Below are positions 35,801 through 46,069 of a DNA stretch of 64,000 nucleotides, piece after piece (within the stretch, counting starts at the first letter, position 1; every line of letters starts with the position of its first letter). The stretch spans positions 8,366,988-8,430,987 of the forward strand of contig JARUPZ010000005.1 in NCBI GenBank assembly GCA_031213475.1. The letters are read 5' to 3'. Below the pieces are notes generated by a model. That model ran no database searches, was not told the origin of the DNA, and saw nothing but the letters and a program-made list of their open reading frames with translations. Both the position numbers and the translations under genes were made by a program. The stretch is from Nereocystis luetkeana. Taxonomy: Eukaryota; Sar; Phaeophyceae; Laminariales; Laminariaceae.

Positions 35801-38800
35801 ACGGTGTGTTTATTGGAGTACCGATCGTGGCTGCGTGGCAACTCAACTCGGCGAACTCGGCGGATTTGGCGCGGCTGCTGTTTAGACCAGCCACCGCAAA
35901 CAGGGTGCGGAGGCTATTTGTTTTGTTCTCTGTTCGAAAACTGTGCCCCTGATCAACGCGCACTTTTAGGCAAGTTAATCGTGGGCGTCTCCTGATAATG
36001 GGGTCCTGCAGCGCTTGGACGCAATGCACCGTAGAGGCGCAAGCGCAAGCAATGTCCTTATCGACCCCGGCCACAAGCTCGATGCAACCTACACATACGT
36101 AGGGGTGCCGGCTACGGTAGTCACCTTTTCTGCCTTGAGACGGCGCTGAATCTCGTCGCTCTTGTTCCGCGCGTCCAGGAGAACTTTCGAGTCTGCGTTC
36201 GTCGACACCCTCAAGTCCTCCACCTATGGAGTTTTAATGCCGTGCCGTGAAGCAGCAGTGGCGAACCGTGCGGTATGGTGGGTCAAACTCTTTTATGACT
36301 GCGAAAGTCAACGCACACAAATTCCAAGTATTTTGTCAAAAACGAGGGTGCAGTTCTAAAGGGATTAAGGGGGACAACGCTTGATTCTGTGTGGGGAGAT
36401 AATTTGCAGGACGGACTTTGTCCCGTAAATAGCAACTAGTATTTGCCGCCGACGCACCGACCCTACTGAGTCTTTCCTCTGGGCGTTTCCGAAGTGCGCC
36501 AGGCGATACAATCTGGCCTCTCTTCGTGTGATGCTAACCCGCACGGCTGTCCGGTATTGCCAACGGCAGGAAGCTACGCACCAGTTGTATCCAGATGCGC
36601 TCTGCCAAAGCCACCACATACGTAGCGTTGCTTTTTTTGCAATGACCTATAGGTCATCATATTTTGTTGTAGTCGGTCTCGACTGATATTATCGGTCACG
36701 ATTATTATAATCCGTCATGACCATTGTAATCGGTAATGACTGATATAACTGATCACGTTTTTTTACAGTCGGCCATGGCAACTATAGTCGGTCACGATTA
36801 TATCAAGTCGGTCATTACTATTTTAGTCGGTCATGACTATCGTAGCCGGTCGTGATCATTATTGTCGGTCCTGACTATTGTAGTCAGTCATGACTATTTT
36901 AGTCAGTCACGGCCATTTACAGTCGATCATAACGATCGCAGTCGGTCGTGACTAGTATAGTCGGCAATGACTATTTGTAGTTGTACCGCACCTTAGCCTT
37001 CAGCATGGCAATTTCGCCGTCTTTCACATGCAGACCTTCTTCCTTGGACTCCTGTTCTTGGGACAGGGCCTCTCGCAACCTCTCCACCTCCTCTCGGAGC
37101 GTCGGAACCACTTCGAGCTCTTCCTCCTGCAGCAGCGTGCACGTCGACAACAGCGATACGAGCGGGATGCTCGCCACACACCTTTCTGACTTTTGAGCAA
37201 CTACAACATCAACACCAGCGAAAATAGCGGGGTCCTCGCCACGTACCTTCTCTTTTCAGCAAGAACCACATGGACAACAGCGATACGAGTGGAATGTTCC
37301 TCGCATGTATAAGCAAGTACCGAGCCCAGTGTTTCGACACCTTCCGGTTAACTCGCATTCCACACGTGTCAGGTTCGTTGCCCGTGCCTATCAGCAGAAG
37401 GAGATAAGGACCATGGGATGCCGCAGTCTGGGGGGGAAATGCGCACCGACGACGCTCGCCCTTTCCCTCGAGCCTTACAGGTGACGGCCTACCCTAACGT
37501 CGAACGTGTCGATCCCTTGGCAGTGAGCGGTGACTTCCAAACGAAAGCCACAGGTGTCCCAGCCACCTCGTTGTACTGATTTTTGGCACCTTTTTTTGCG
37601 ACTATGGACTAGGTGATGGCGATGAGATAAATGTGGCAATAACAGCAACATCAACAACTTGCTGGAGCTGAAGCAGCACTATACGAAATCTATATATGAG
37701 ATAAATGTGGCAATAACAGCAACAGCAACAGCAACAGCAACAAGTTGCCGAAGCTGAAGCAGCACTACACGAAATCGGGGACCGTGTAAGGGTACTGCTG
37801 CCAAGCGACGCAACCACTCGCCTTACGCTTTAACTTGGTCTGCCACACGAAGTCCGACCGCCGCGCCTCATCTTTAAGCGCCAAAACATCGGCGTCACAT
37901 TCCTTTTTCGTCCTGGAGACAATCGACGCAAAATATAGCGGTGACGCAAAAACAACGGCGGCAGTAACAACGATGGTATCGTACAGGGGGCGGAAAATTC
38001 TAGCCGGCGTATTTGCACCCTCTTCGCGGCACCACATAAACAACGCGGCAACGACCGCATCGTAAAAGGGGACGACAACAATATCTATCCGGTGTGTTCC
38101 TGTATCTGCCTTGCGGAGCCGCAGGCTAGATCGACAAAGGAAGTTGAGATTTAGTCACACTTCAGCAATGGTTGACGCGTGCGTATCCCCTCGAGGAGGA
38201 ACAGGGGTGCCGAGAGAACCTCGGCCCGTTATTTGCGCTATGCGTTTCATACCCTCGGTCGGCCTTTTGGCTTAATCCGACGGGTGTGCTATGACAATGA
38301 GTTACACCGTACGTCGTTTTTCGACGGGTGGTCTGTCGGGGGATGGTCTGTAGGGGGCACAGCAACGATGCTATAAAATATCTCGGTTTGTGCTTCTACT
38401 TGATTTAGTTCTCGACAAACGACGACACAATTTCTGCGCTGGCCCCCTTCGTTCCGGGAGTAAACGTACCGTAGAAGAGCTGAGGGAGGCAGCACAACGC
38501 GGCGTCAGGCTGAGCGTGGGAATACACATTTCATGTCCTTCGAATCCTTCTCGCTCGGCGTCAACTCTCAGGCAGAAAAAACATACACACGCAGAAATCC
38601 CAGGTATGGCCCCCAAGTTTGTCTCCTCCGCTGTATCCCTCTCTCACCCTGTAGTCCTCAGGCTAACAAACCCTAACGCTCAATTGGGTACGACAGTTCA
38701 GCGACAAGCGCTGCGGGCAAGGAACAGCACCTCCTATGGTCTGTCCTGCCACCCGCGACGGCTAGTCCGCCCCCTCTCACCGCTCGAGTTTCGCGACAAG

Positions 38801-41800
38801 GGCGTCCCTGTTGGCTGTATTTCGCTCGTCCAGGTCTTTGACGCGCTGTCTCGTCAGCATTAGCTCTGCCTTCAGTTGAGCGGCTTCCTTCGCGCATTCG
38901 TCCATTTGGGCGGTCAGCACGCTGAACAGAGAGAGGCCAGGGAGCAAAAACGGGGCAAGCGCGAGTGTCCACTGAGAGAAGGAAAAAAATGCTGAGGTCA
39001 TTCCACGATAAAAATAGTGGAGGCATGCACCGGAGTTGGGGGGGGGGGGGGGGGGAACACCTCCTATAATATGTGATCCCGTCGTTAGGAGGTGGGAAGG
39101 GTGCCTGCCATTGACCCCGGATCTGAGCTACAAAGGGGAGGGAGCTGGAGAAAAAGATTGAGATGAAAAGATACAAAAAAATAAAACGGCGGAAGGAAGG
39201 GGGCATCTGCATCCACGCACACCCATTGCGTCAAGTTTAGGATTCTACCTCCCGCCGAACACATACGAATAAAAGTGCACCAATCCAAAGTATGCATGTA
39301 TTGTGGGAGTGGGAACGCCGGAGGGGGGGTGTGGCTTGACCTGTAAGCCGGGGTGGATCTGAATATTCTTGGCGCTTCTACGAATAGAGGGGGGGGGGAA
39401 GGTGTGCAAACACTGTTTTCGATCATTATCACCTGCTCGTGTTAAATAACAGAGCCCGTGATGTGGTGTGCGGTGTGTCAATCTGCTACAGCGCTTCGAG
39501 GTGTAGAACGGCGTCTGAGATAAGTCTCAAGGAAAACCACTGACATCACGTACACGGAGATATAAATAAATGTGTGTACATAGCTGCGCAATACTGCACT
39601 TGCTCTACTTTGCACAGCTGATATGTCACAACACGACAGTGTTCGATATGCCCACTCTTGGTTCGCACAGCTGGTTTATCATCTCGTGCCCAACAGCTTC
39701 ACTCAACGCCGTCCGCAGTGCACGCGACACCATTAACCACTGTCACAGAGAGGACGAAGATAGCTGCTTTGCTTGGAGACAATGAACTATGCGGTTCGGT
39801 ACCGAAACGTCAACACCGCCAACATAAGACGTTTGTTCATCTAAACAATCTAGGGGTACACCGCCAGCTCTAGAAGGACATCGCCGCCTCGCCCGAGTCG
39901 GCCTTCACTTCGCCCGTCGCAGAAGCATCAACCAGTACCACCATCAGCAGTTGCAGCAGCTGCAGGGCTGAGGGTAGCCGACCTATCGAAGCTCACACCG
40001 TCCCAAAAGCTTGATTCTGTCGTTTTGACCCTTTTTTCGATGTATGAGTGAGCCTGTCTCTGCAATAATATTTATTCCGATAGACCAAGTTCGCGGCTCT
40101 AGAAAGCGGTGGTTATACGTAGACAAATCGAAACCAAGCTTGCCCAAAAGTCCCCATCCTTTCGTGAAAAGCCAAGGCAAGCCGAAGGCTATGGTATAAT
40201 CCATCGCCCACTCCCCACCTAATTCGTTTGGTAAGCCTCACAACGCGCTTCGTCTCTCGGGTGACGATCTCCAGGTGTCCTCCGCAGGTGCTGCACGACT
40301 CGACCCTTAAAAACGCGTCTTCCGGCGAGAACAGGTCCAGCACGGGACGCATATCGAGACTGGGAACCGCGTCCGTGATGTCCGTCCCGGGGCCCCCCTG
40401 GGAAGCGTACTCCTAGAGGTCGACGTGGAACGGCAAGCAGCAGAACAGATAACTGGGGCTGTGAGTTGGCTCACTATAAGTTGCCGACTAGATATTTAGC
40501 TAGGTAGGTTCCATGATTTGTAACAGGGCTGTGAGTTGGCTGACTAAAGTCGCCGATTACTCACCTGTATTAGTTAGCTTGGTAGGTTCCATGATTAGTA
40601 TATAAGGCTGTGAGTTGACTGACTATAAGTCGCCGACTAGTTGATAGTCTGCTAGATAGGTTCCACAAATAGTATATGGGGCTGTGAGTTGGCCGACTTT
40701 ACATTACCGACTAGTTATTTGTTAGTCAAGCAGGTTCCATGATTGGTATGGATGTGATTTAGTTGACGGTAAGTTGCCGACCAGTTATTAGTTAACTACC
40801 TGGTAGGTAGGTTCCATGATTAGAATATAAAGCTGTGAGTTAGCTGACTAGAAGCCGCCGACTGATTATTAGTTGTTGGCCAGGTAGTACAGTTGGTTGC
40901 GTGCGGGAATTTAGAGACTCCTGCGTTTTTGCACCTGACTGGTGCGGATCGGTGTGTGCTTTTTTATTGGTAAATATTTGAGTCGGTTTGTTTGCTTAGT
41001 TTTTTGACACCCAACTACTGCAACTACTACTAGGTAGCCGCCAAGTCCAGTCAGGGCATGCCTCACTCACAGCCTTACCAACTACAGCAGTATGCCGGAC
41101 GCATGATCTCCTAAATATGGTGTTGTGGTCAGGACGTGTGTACTTGTACGCAGTATATATATAGGAGGGAAGCGAGGAGAGGTATTGCTTCAGTCACTTG
41201 GCCGGACAAATGACGCAGGGAGAGGGAGAGGGAGAGGGACTGACCGACATAAAATAATTGAACCAGGTTACACAACCAGGCCTGTGAATGTGTGATGGCG
41301 TGGGTAGGCTGCTATTCCCCCCCCGCGCTGGCCGTTATTCTGCCCAGCCTGCGCAGCAGCGCGTGTTTCGCCTACTTCAGGAAGCCTTCGTGATAGGGCC
41401 AAGATGCCTCTTTGTTTCGTGCGAAAGCATCGGAGCTGAATCTGAGAGAGGAACCTCTGACAATTCAAGACGCCTCAGAGCACATGGTGTCTAAAAAGGG
41501 AAGCGGGGAGGATGTGTAAGATTTCAGAGCTACCCACACACTCTCTGCCACCTTAGGCGTGGCTTGGTGGAGCGCATGCAACAACGCATTTACATGCGCC
41601 CGCTCACAAAAGTAGGGCAGTCCTCTCTGATCCGTGGCTACCAACACGGACGGAGGTGCACAGACGTTCCTCTAGGCTCTCTCGACAACAAAGACAACAT
41701 CGTGGCCAACACCTCACTCGCAGGAGTACCGACTTGAATTGTAGCGCTATGCCCTTATTTATACGCACGAAAATTGCAATGGACGACGTTTTCATCTCGA

Positions 41801-43514
41801 CGCAAGCGATATATTGAGGTTTAGACATGTTCAGTTTAGCATCCCGTGAGTAATGACAGGTTTGTGCATTGAGTCGCTCTTCATTGCAGAGCCTTACATT
41901 CCTCCGCGCTACCAGTATCGCACCCCTACTGTTGTGATGGTTGACTGCTTCACCTCTCCGTGCAAAAGAAGTCTACGCGTACCGTGTCGGCACTTCCTTT
42001 TGCTGTCGGAAAAAGACGTTCGTTGCTTATAGGGCATTTTCGCTTCATGTTTGCCATCTACGTACCATAGTTTCAAAGGATGCGAAGTACTATTCGACAC
42101 GCAGACCATACGCAAGAGCTTTACGTTGCACCTACCTCATCGGTCATAGTAGCTTTGCGCGCGAGCTCGGCCTTAATAGTTACCACGTCTCGCACGTATG
42201 CCTTCCTCAGCACATCGATGATCTGGCTCCGACGTAGCAAACGCAACCTCGCAGCTTCCAATTCTAGTTGTAGGTCCTGAGCAAACCGTGCGGCAAGCAA
42301 GCACGAACAACATCCCCGAGGGCGAGGCGACGAGTTGTTTCCAGGCTGCTGACAGCATGTTTACAAAGTATTACATAGTGCGCCATAAAATGCTTACTGG
42401 TACGTACGTTAATTGGCAAGGCAAGAGGCGGCTGCGGTGGAAATCATTGGGTTACAAATATCACTTACGTGGTGGTTGGGCTAGGATAGGGTTAGGGTTA
42501 TGATCAGGGTCAGAGGTTCTGGAAAAAGAACAAAATCAGAGCACGGCAAAAAGGATTTCATGCCTTGGCGTCGTAACGAGGAACACCACCCCCTGCCAAG
42601 TTTCTGCAGCACGCAAACACACCTGAATAGCACCGACAATATCATCCCTGCGTGGGTATAATACGCGCCATTATATATTTGGCTCACATACATACGTAGA
42701 ACAATTGTACCAGATCCATTGTAGTTACAGTAGTATCAGCTGCTGGTACCTGATACGCGCATATTATTGCATATACGTACGGCACCTTTGTGGCAGTTTG
42801 GCGTATTGTGCGGAGGCTTTACAACTACATATATATATATCTGGTACGTAGCACTGCCACTGCTGTGCATTTGTATAGCGGTCACTTGAAGAGGAACGGC
42901 ACCCATCTATTTGGAGACGCATCGCTCGCAATTTCAGTACACCTGAAGTGTGGAAACATTCTCACCCCTGTCAGATTAACCGGTTCCTACTTGTTCATCT
43001 AGATATTTCAGGGCAGATGCTGCTGTAGATTCCTGATCTTTACAAGTCTAGCTCATGTTGCCTGGGGGGGGGCGTATATAACCCGCATGATCTAGGACAT
43101 GTTCCCTGGGTTGGATCTGCGGTGTACAAATACTGCACAACATACCATAACGACAAGTTAGGGTCTAGATGATCTATCTGATCTACAGATATAAATTGAT
43201 ATATCTGTTCGACGTGCGAAGCACATCGCGGCACGACCTTGTATTTGTCCAACGAAGCACTTGGTACCCAACTCTCGCTCCACACACTCATCATACATGA
43301 ACCACACCAAAACCTCTCCCCCCTTTCCTCTCCCTCGTGATGACCTACCGGTGTTCTTCTTAAACTTTACCTGCGCACTCTTGGTCTCTGCCCGTTGGCG
43401 GCTGGCGGCGATGATGGCATCGAGGTCTCCTCCGTGCCCGCCCACGCCGTCGAGTTCTTCTTCCATCTCGAACGCTCTCCCTGCTGTCGATATGGCGGAT
43501 GTTGGCGAAGACAT
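20176..43514 (-). CDS. Gene 3: large coiled-coil protein, about 26 exons
   Basis: A 23-kb gene on the minus strand. Start ATG 43514 (an in-frame TAA lies upstream near 43578) and stop TAA 20176-20178. It codes for roughly 1,140 residues. Most exons are short runs of charged helix with heptad spacing. Exons 1-10 and 16-26 join in phase throughout. Exons 11-15 contain junctions I could not settle. Exon coordinates are given in the five block entries below. Three introns start with GC. The sequence matches no family I can name. Long coiled-coil proteins often act as scaffolds of cytoskeleton, centrosome, cilium or vesicle-tethering sites, but nothing here selects one. Introns hold minisatellites, a split MITE and other repeats. 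Confidence 0.8.
20984..21087. repeat. Direct tandem duplication, 52-bp unit
   Basis: Two almost perfect copies (GATGTYCTACGCCTTCAGCC and on to GTGATTTGGAGGC) starting at 20984 and 21036. It lies in the gene 3 intron between exons 24 and 25. The near identity suggests a recent event. Confidence 0.9.
22513..22815. repeat. Minisatellite, unit about 27-28 bp, self-complementary
   Basis: Roughly eleven degenerate units of the type TACTCTGGGGGTACCCGGG plus TACC. Each unit contains the palindrome GGTACCCGGGTACC or a close variant. It lies in the gene 3 intron just upstream (in gene sense) of exon 23. The overlapping plus-strand open frames with repeated LWGYPG/TYSGG peptides are by-products of the repeat. 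Confidence 0.9.
23510..23705. repeat. Tandem triplication spanning an exon-intron border
   Basis: Three diverged units of about 65-70 bp share CAGTTSRKTKRYTKRTT-like sequence followed by CATGGCCTGCCT or a one-to-two base variant. The rightmost unit (23665-23705) contains the true end of gene 3 exon 22 and its donor (CCATG/GTAAAT on the minus strand). The other two lie inside the intron at about 23525-23575 and 23598-23640. Confidence 0.75.
24312..24369. mobile_element. MITE family A, copy 3, left half
   Basis: The element begins CTTACGGGGGACCATAG and continues to the centre of the MITE, where the match stops. The right half resumes at 25499. The arm is of the GTAAATAGG sub-type. Confidence 0.85.
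24370..25498. mobile_element. 1.1-kb insertion splitting MITE copy 3
   Basis: This 1,129-bp segment interrupts a family A MITE at its centre. No transposase-like frame is visible; overlapping short frames at 24381-24723 look like chance. Near its right end is a perfect 9-bp hairpin, GCGGGCGGC-GTAG-GCCGCCCGC (25463-25484), followed 16 bp later by the border CCTTG/TATTTA. The join is between A and T of the MITE. A hairpin near one end and an A/T target recall Helitrons, but the expected CTRR and TC ends are not seen. It may also be an unrelated insertion. Confidence 0.5.
25499..25555. mobile_element. MITE family A, copy 3, right half
   Basis: It starts in the middle of the MITE (TATTTACCTATTTTTACTAG) and ends GGTCCCCCGTAA with a TA flank. 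Its CTATTTAC arm complements the left half at 24312-24369, which shows they are the two ends of one element. Confidence 0.85.
26070..30540 (-). CDS. Gene 3 exons 16-21
   Basis: Exon 16, 30540-30274: 89 codons, Ser/Gly/Asn-rich linker starting LDKGGNGTLPSS. Exon 17, 29364-29266: AVEKWIALVRFRKAV and on; ends CAG before GCAAGG, a GC-type donor. Exon 18, 28233-28141: NPKELTKLKSKLDLASNR. Exon 19, 27497-27219: 93 codons, with three heptad-like copies of KLVEQAN/KLAEQV near its end. Exon 20, 26802-26704: two related EKLLKLEAA / EKLSKSEAA units. Exon 21, 26240-26070: 57 codons of strongly charged coil (SELDKQKEEMSKLEAEAEEM). All lengths are multiples of three, so any one could be skipped without a frame change. 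Confidence 0.85.
28593..28640. repeat. Interstitial telomere-like CCCTAA motifs
   Basis: Several CCCTAA/CCCTAG hexamers and variants (ACCCTAGCCCTAAC, AACCCTAACC, AATCCTAACCC) in an intron of gene 3. Shorter relatives occur near 13118-13138 and 42484-42500. They are too few and too degenerate to be a telomere. They could be end-joining scars or chance. Confidence 0.5.
29447..29470. repeat. (TA)n microsatellite
   Basis: An uninterrupted run of about 12 TA dinucleotides in a gene 3 intron. Similar runs occur at 44045-44064 (intergenic) and 61025-61042, the last beginning inside the donor site of a gene 4 exon. Confidence 0.9.
31073..33944 (-). CDS. Gene 3 exons 11-15, coiled coil, junctions partly unresolved
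   Basis: Exon 11, about 33944-33798: LESAAEELARVIEAGMLRRV; acceptor uncertain (33944 keeps phase, 33949 is the better AG). Exon 12, about 33286-33235: KDELERLRAENLLLH; its heptads run on into exon 13, but the acceptor phase does not match exon 11. Exon 13, 32851-32817: VSILSKELHAA, ending before GCGAGA (GC-type donor; the only choice that keeps exon 14 in frame). Exon 14, 32122-32053: SEVKEANGALREAQEHSRDL. Exon 15, about 31126-31073: EFALALSEAALPLSRSAT, AAG acceptor. If exon 15 were not spliced at 31073 it would end in TGA at 31031-31033. One small exon may be missing here. Confidence 0.55.
33395..33640. repeat. Interspersed repeat family C (GATCT-rich), copy 1
   Basis: About 240 bp with short GATCTAGAT-type palindromes at both ends. 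The core runs from CTAGCTCATGCTGCCGGGTG to a TTCCCTGGGGTTGGATCTG block and on to CACAACGGCGAGTGAGGAGC. Further copies are at 43005-43215, 50555-50710 (end only), 52598-52825, 58025-58255, 62560-63090, 57080-57390 (reverse) and a fragment at 54390-54440. It has no coding capacity. The palindromic ends suggest a fold-back element. Confidence 0.75.
34041..38921 (-). CDS. Gene 3 exons 5-10, coiled coil
   Basis: Exon 5, 38921-38781 (completes the split codon from exon 4; contains AAQLKAELMLTRQRVKDL). Exon 6, 37912-37822 (ends AAG before GCGAGT, a GC-type donor; reading on would meet TAG soon). Exon 7, 37126-36992 (EEELEVVPTLREEVERLREA). Exon 8, 36223-36125 (33 codons). Exon 9, 35195-35058 (TTKELLEEERVRYERCRANL). 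Exon 10, 34178-34041 (KAEIKRLRAVLSTNDAATAL). Phases agree throughout and the heptad pattern is strong. A 19-20-bp satellite ends just downstream of the exon 7 donor. Confidence 0.85.
36650..36978. repeat. Satellite array, 19-20-bp unit
   Basis: About 16 degenerate copies of a unit like AGTCGGTCATGACTATTGT, containing the palindrome GTCATGAC. The array lies in the intron after gene 3 exon 7 and reaches to within about 15 bp of the splice donor (exon end 36992). Confidence 0.9.
37622..37775. repeat. Duplicated 76-bp unit with CAA/CAG triplets
   Basis: Two copies of GAGATAAATGTGGCAATAAC, then a CAACAG-type triplet tract of varying length, then GAAGCAGCACTAYACGAAATC. It lies in the intron between gene 3 exons 6 and 7. 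The second copy has more CAACAG triplets. Confidence 0.85.
40219..43514 (-). CDS. Gene 3 exons 1-4, including the Cys-pair region
   Basis: Exon 1, 43514-43371: starts MSSPTSAISTAGRAFEMEEE, acidic, 48 codons. Exon 2, 42276-42136: 47 codons, helix with RSQIIDVLRKAYVRDVVT. Exon 3, 41441-41376: 22 basic codons, less certain (donor CTGAA/GTAGGC). Exon 4, 40412-40219: 64 codons plus two bases, not coil. It reads EYASQGGPGTDITDAVPSLD and later RVESCSTCGGHLEIVTRE, one Cys-x-x-Cys pair that might bind metal if it pairs with another site. All phases agree. A tandem repeat (40455-40880) fills much of the intron before exon 4. Confidence 0.8.
40455..40890. repeat. Tandem repeat, six units of 70-80 bp
   Basis: Units begin GGCTGTGAGTTGGCTGACTA (variants) and end GGTAGGTTCCATGATTAGTA. 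Starts are near 40455, 40526, 40605, 40679, 40750 and 40831. The array fills the intron before gene 3 exon 4 and starts about 40 bp upstream of that exon's acceptor. Confidence 0.9.
43005..43215. repeat. Interspersed repeat family C, copy 2
   Basis: Shares the core with 33395-33640: CTAGCTCATGTTGCCTGGGG, then TTCCCTGGGTTGGATCTGCG and ACGACAAGTTAGGGTCTAGA. The right end is TATCTGATCTACAGATATAA-like. It lies in intron 1 of gene 3. Confidence 0.75.
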
Positions 43515-46069
43515 ATGCCCTCGTCCCTCCACGACGAGCAGGATGAAGTGACCGCTGCGAGGACACGACGCGTTTTAGTTGGTGCGATCCGGTGGGTCAA
43601 TGGGATTACGAGCGAATCCTCCAATCGGGGTGCAGAGGCTATTACAGTAGTATCTTAACTGGTACTGCTGTAGTCGGCCGTGTTGTGCCAGGTAGGTACT
43701 CAACACGTCTCGCGACTTTTGTCCGACGAAATGTCATGCCTGAACCACATATCTCCACTCCTCATATATATTGCAGTTGCAGTACTCCTCTGGCCTTTGC
43801 TGTGGTTTTGCAGGCGCGAAGCTGTGATTGCGCGTGTATTCTTTTCGGAGCTCCAGAGGTGGAAAGTACGCGAAAATGTCGATTTCTGCATGGGCCACGC
43901 GAGGCAGCCCCCCCTGCTCCCGGGGAGGACGATGTGTCCGCTTGCCATGTAAAAGCATATCAGGTACAACATGATACCTGGTACTTGTTTTGCTACATGT
44001 CCCTGTCTGCTTGATGCGACGGCCCTTCTCTCTTTTTAGATCGCTATATATATATATATATATACCCGCGTGCCCAAACGGGCCACGTGCGGCCCACCAC
44101 CGGACGCGGGTTACGATGATATACGCGTAAAACAGTATGTACAATGTACGAGCACACGAGCATACCTGGTGGTACCGGTGCGGAGCAATACTCTTCTTAT
44201 TCATACTCATACGCCATCGTATTGATAATAGTATGTTCTCAAGAAAAAGGCTGACCTTTGGTCTATATAGGCTATGGACGCCTTGCAAACCGCCAGCGGC
44301 CGTCTTCGATGGCTCGTTCATGCGCCGATGCAGCCTCCCTTCTTGTGGGTATGTCTAGAAACGCTACCGGCTTCCGCGCCGGTGGATGGGGTTAGATCGT
44401 GGCTGGGAAGCAGGTGATTGTTCTGAACCGTAACCTGGCGTTTAATTATGTTGCGGTTCGTCATTGCGCCGCCGACAGTCCCGAACACGACAAAAGCCGT
44501 AACCATGGCAGACAAGCAGTCGCATAGCGACGTGAGAACGGACACGCTCACGGTGGCATAACAGCCTCATGGCTAGTAAGAGGGTTGTGCTGGAATTGGA
44601 ACGGCCACATACTGCTGGGGCCAGCGCGAGCTCGAGCAAGCGATCTTTCGTGAAACCAGGTGATGCACGAAAATGCCATCTTGGGTCTTGACAGGTCTTC
44701 GGCATACTTTTTTTTGCTCAAGCATTCAAGGGGGCAGGGACGAGGCAAAAGCGAGCAGATCAAGCGCTTGTTTGTTAGTGCAAAGATTATTAAACGAGCC
44801 TGATGGTACCCCGAGCTTGTCCGATGCCGGCGTTGTGTCTTCTATGCTAGATTAGCTTGAGATGCAAACATTTCCTCTTGCTACAGCAGTATGTACGAGC
44901 GAGGTTGCATGCCGTCAACACATATTATATTAGTCATACTGCTGTTGTAGTGGGACCGGTCATTCTGGGCGCGTCAGGGCCTCGTTTTGTGTTACCGAAG
45001 TACCAGGTACGTATTACGGGGGGCCATAGTTAATAGGACCTATGGTATAGATAAAAACCTATATATTTAACCATTTTTACTAACAATATTTGGTCCTATT
45101 AACTATGGTCCCCCGTAATAGTAGAGTAGTTGTGTTGTAGGTGGGATGCCAGTCAAGGATTCAAAACCGAGGTCTCCTACTCGCATGTGCCAGTAAAAGT
45201 ACGAGTATCCTATTGTACCTACGTAGTGTATAGCGAATATGAGATACCTGTACTCCTACCAGAATAAGGCACTACTGCTGTTGTGGTACAGAGCTTGTTG
45301 CTTCTCCGAGGCGCGCTAGATGTCGGGTTTGCGCCCCAAGATTGTCCACCCAAGAAGCGCACAAGATGCGCCTGGGTAAGCTGCGTACTTATCCTGCAAG
45401 TGCATGGCCTCTTGTCAGCGAGGCTCCTCCCGATGCAGTACGTACCTTACGTCGTCTGCTGTGGCCGTCCGCGTCCCAAAAAGAGTTGCCGCCAAAGAAG
45501 TACATTGTACCACTTTGGCCGTATATATAACAACCGTTTGATATCGACAACATACTACGCATATTTCCAGCGATAATAGTACCGCAGTAACAACGAACAA
45601 TGAGCGTCTCCTCCTGGAGGCTGGCGTATAGATTGCAAATACACGCGTAGGTATTATACGTACGTACCTGTGGTGGGTATGTGTGTGTTGCCTTCACATG
45701 AGACCGTTATGTTTACCTAACGCCTATCGACAGTCAGCACACTCGGTATCCGTACCGATTGTTAGTGTTAATGATGTAAAAGTAAGGTGGTCACAGACAT
45801 CATGACACGGAGAACACCAAACCCATTGCAAAGAAATCGAGCTCTAAGAAAACGGCACCGTTTATATTTCAACCTAGAAGCGTAACGGCAGCCGTCGACG
45901 ACAGCCCCGTACAATAGTATCACGCAACGCTACCGTAACCGCAGTTTTTTCCCGCCACCCGCCTGCGCCAAAAGTAACGTCACCAGATCGTACCAAGCCC
46001 AAACATGTATACATAGCACGCACATTTTTTCTCGAAGAAGACCCCTCGCCCACACCACGTGCAGGCGAG
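43515..46069. promoter_or_regulatory. Divergent intergenic region between genes 3 and 4
   Basis: Genes 3 and 4 start in opposite directions on either side of these 2.6 kb, so both promoters are expected here. It contains one MITE (45014-45118), a TA microsatellite (44045-44064) and several short open frames with no supporting features (for example 43734-44321 minus). I could not identify core promoter elements with confidence. Confidence 0.5.
45014..45118. mobile_element. MITE family A, copy 4
   Basis: 105 bp, TA-flanked on both sides. Sub-type with GTTAATAGG on the left arm and CCTATTAAC on the right. The left end reads TTACGGGGGGCC, one base different from the consensus. Confidence 0.9.

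Noticed and set aside
43734-44321. 195-codon minus-strand frame upstream of gene 3
   Set aside because: It crosses a TA microsatellite (IYIYIY run) and has no coil, domain or splice continuity with gene 3.
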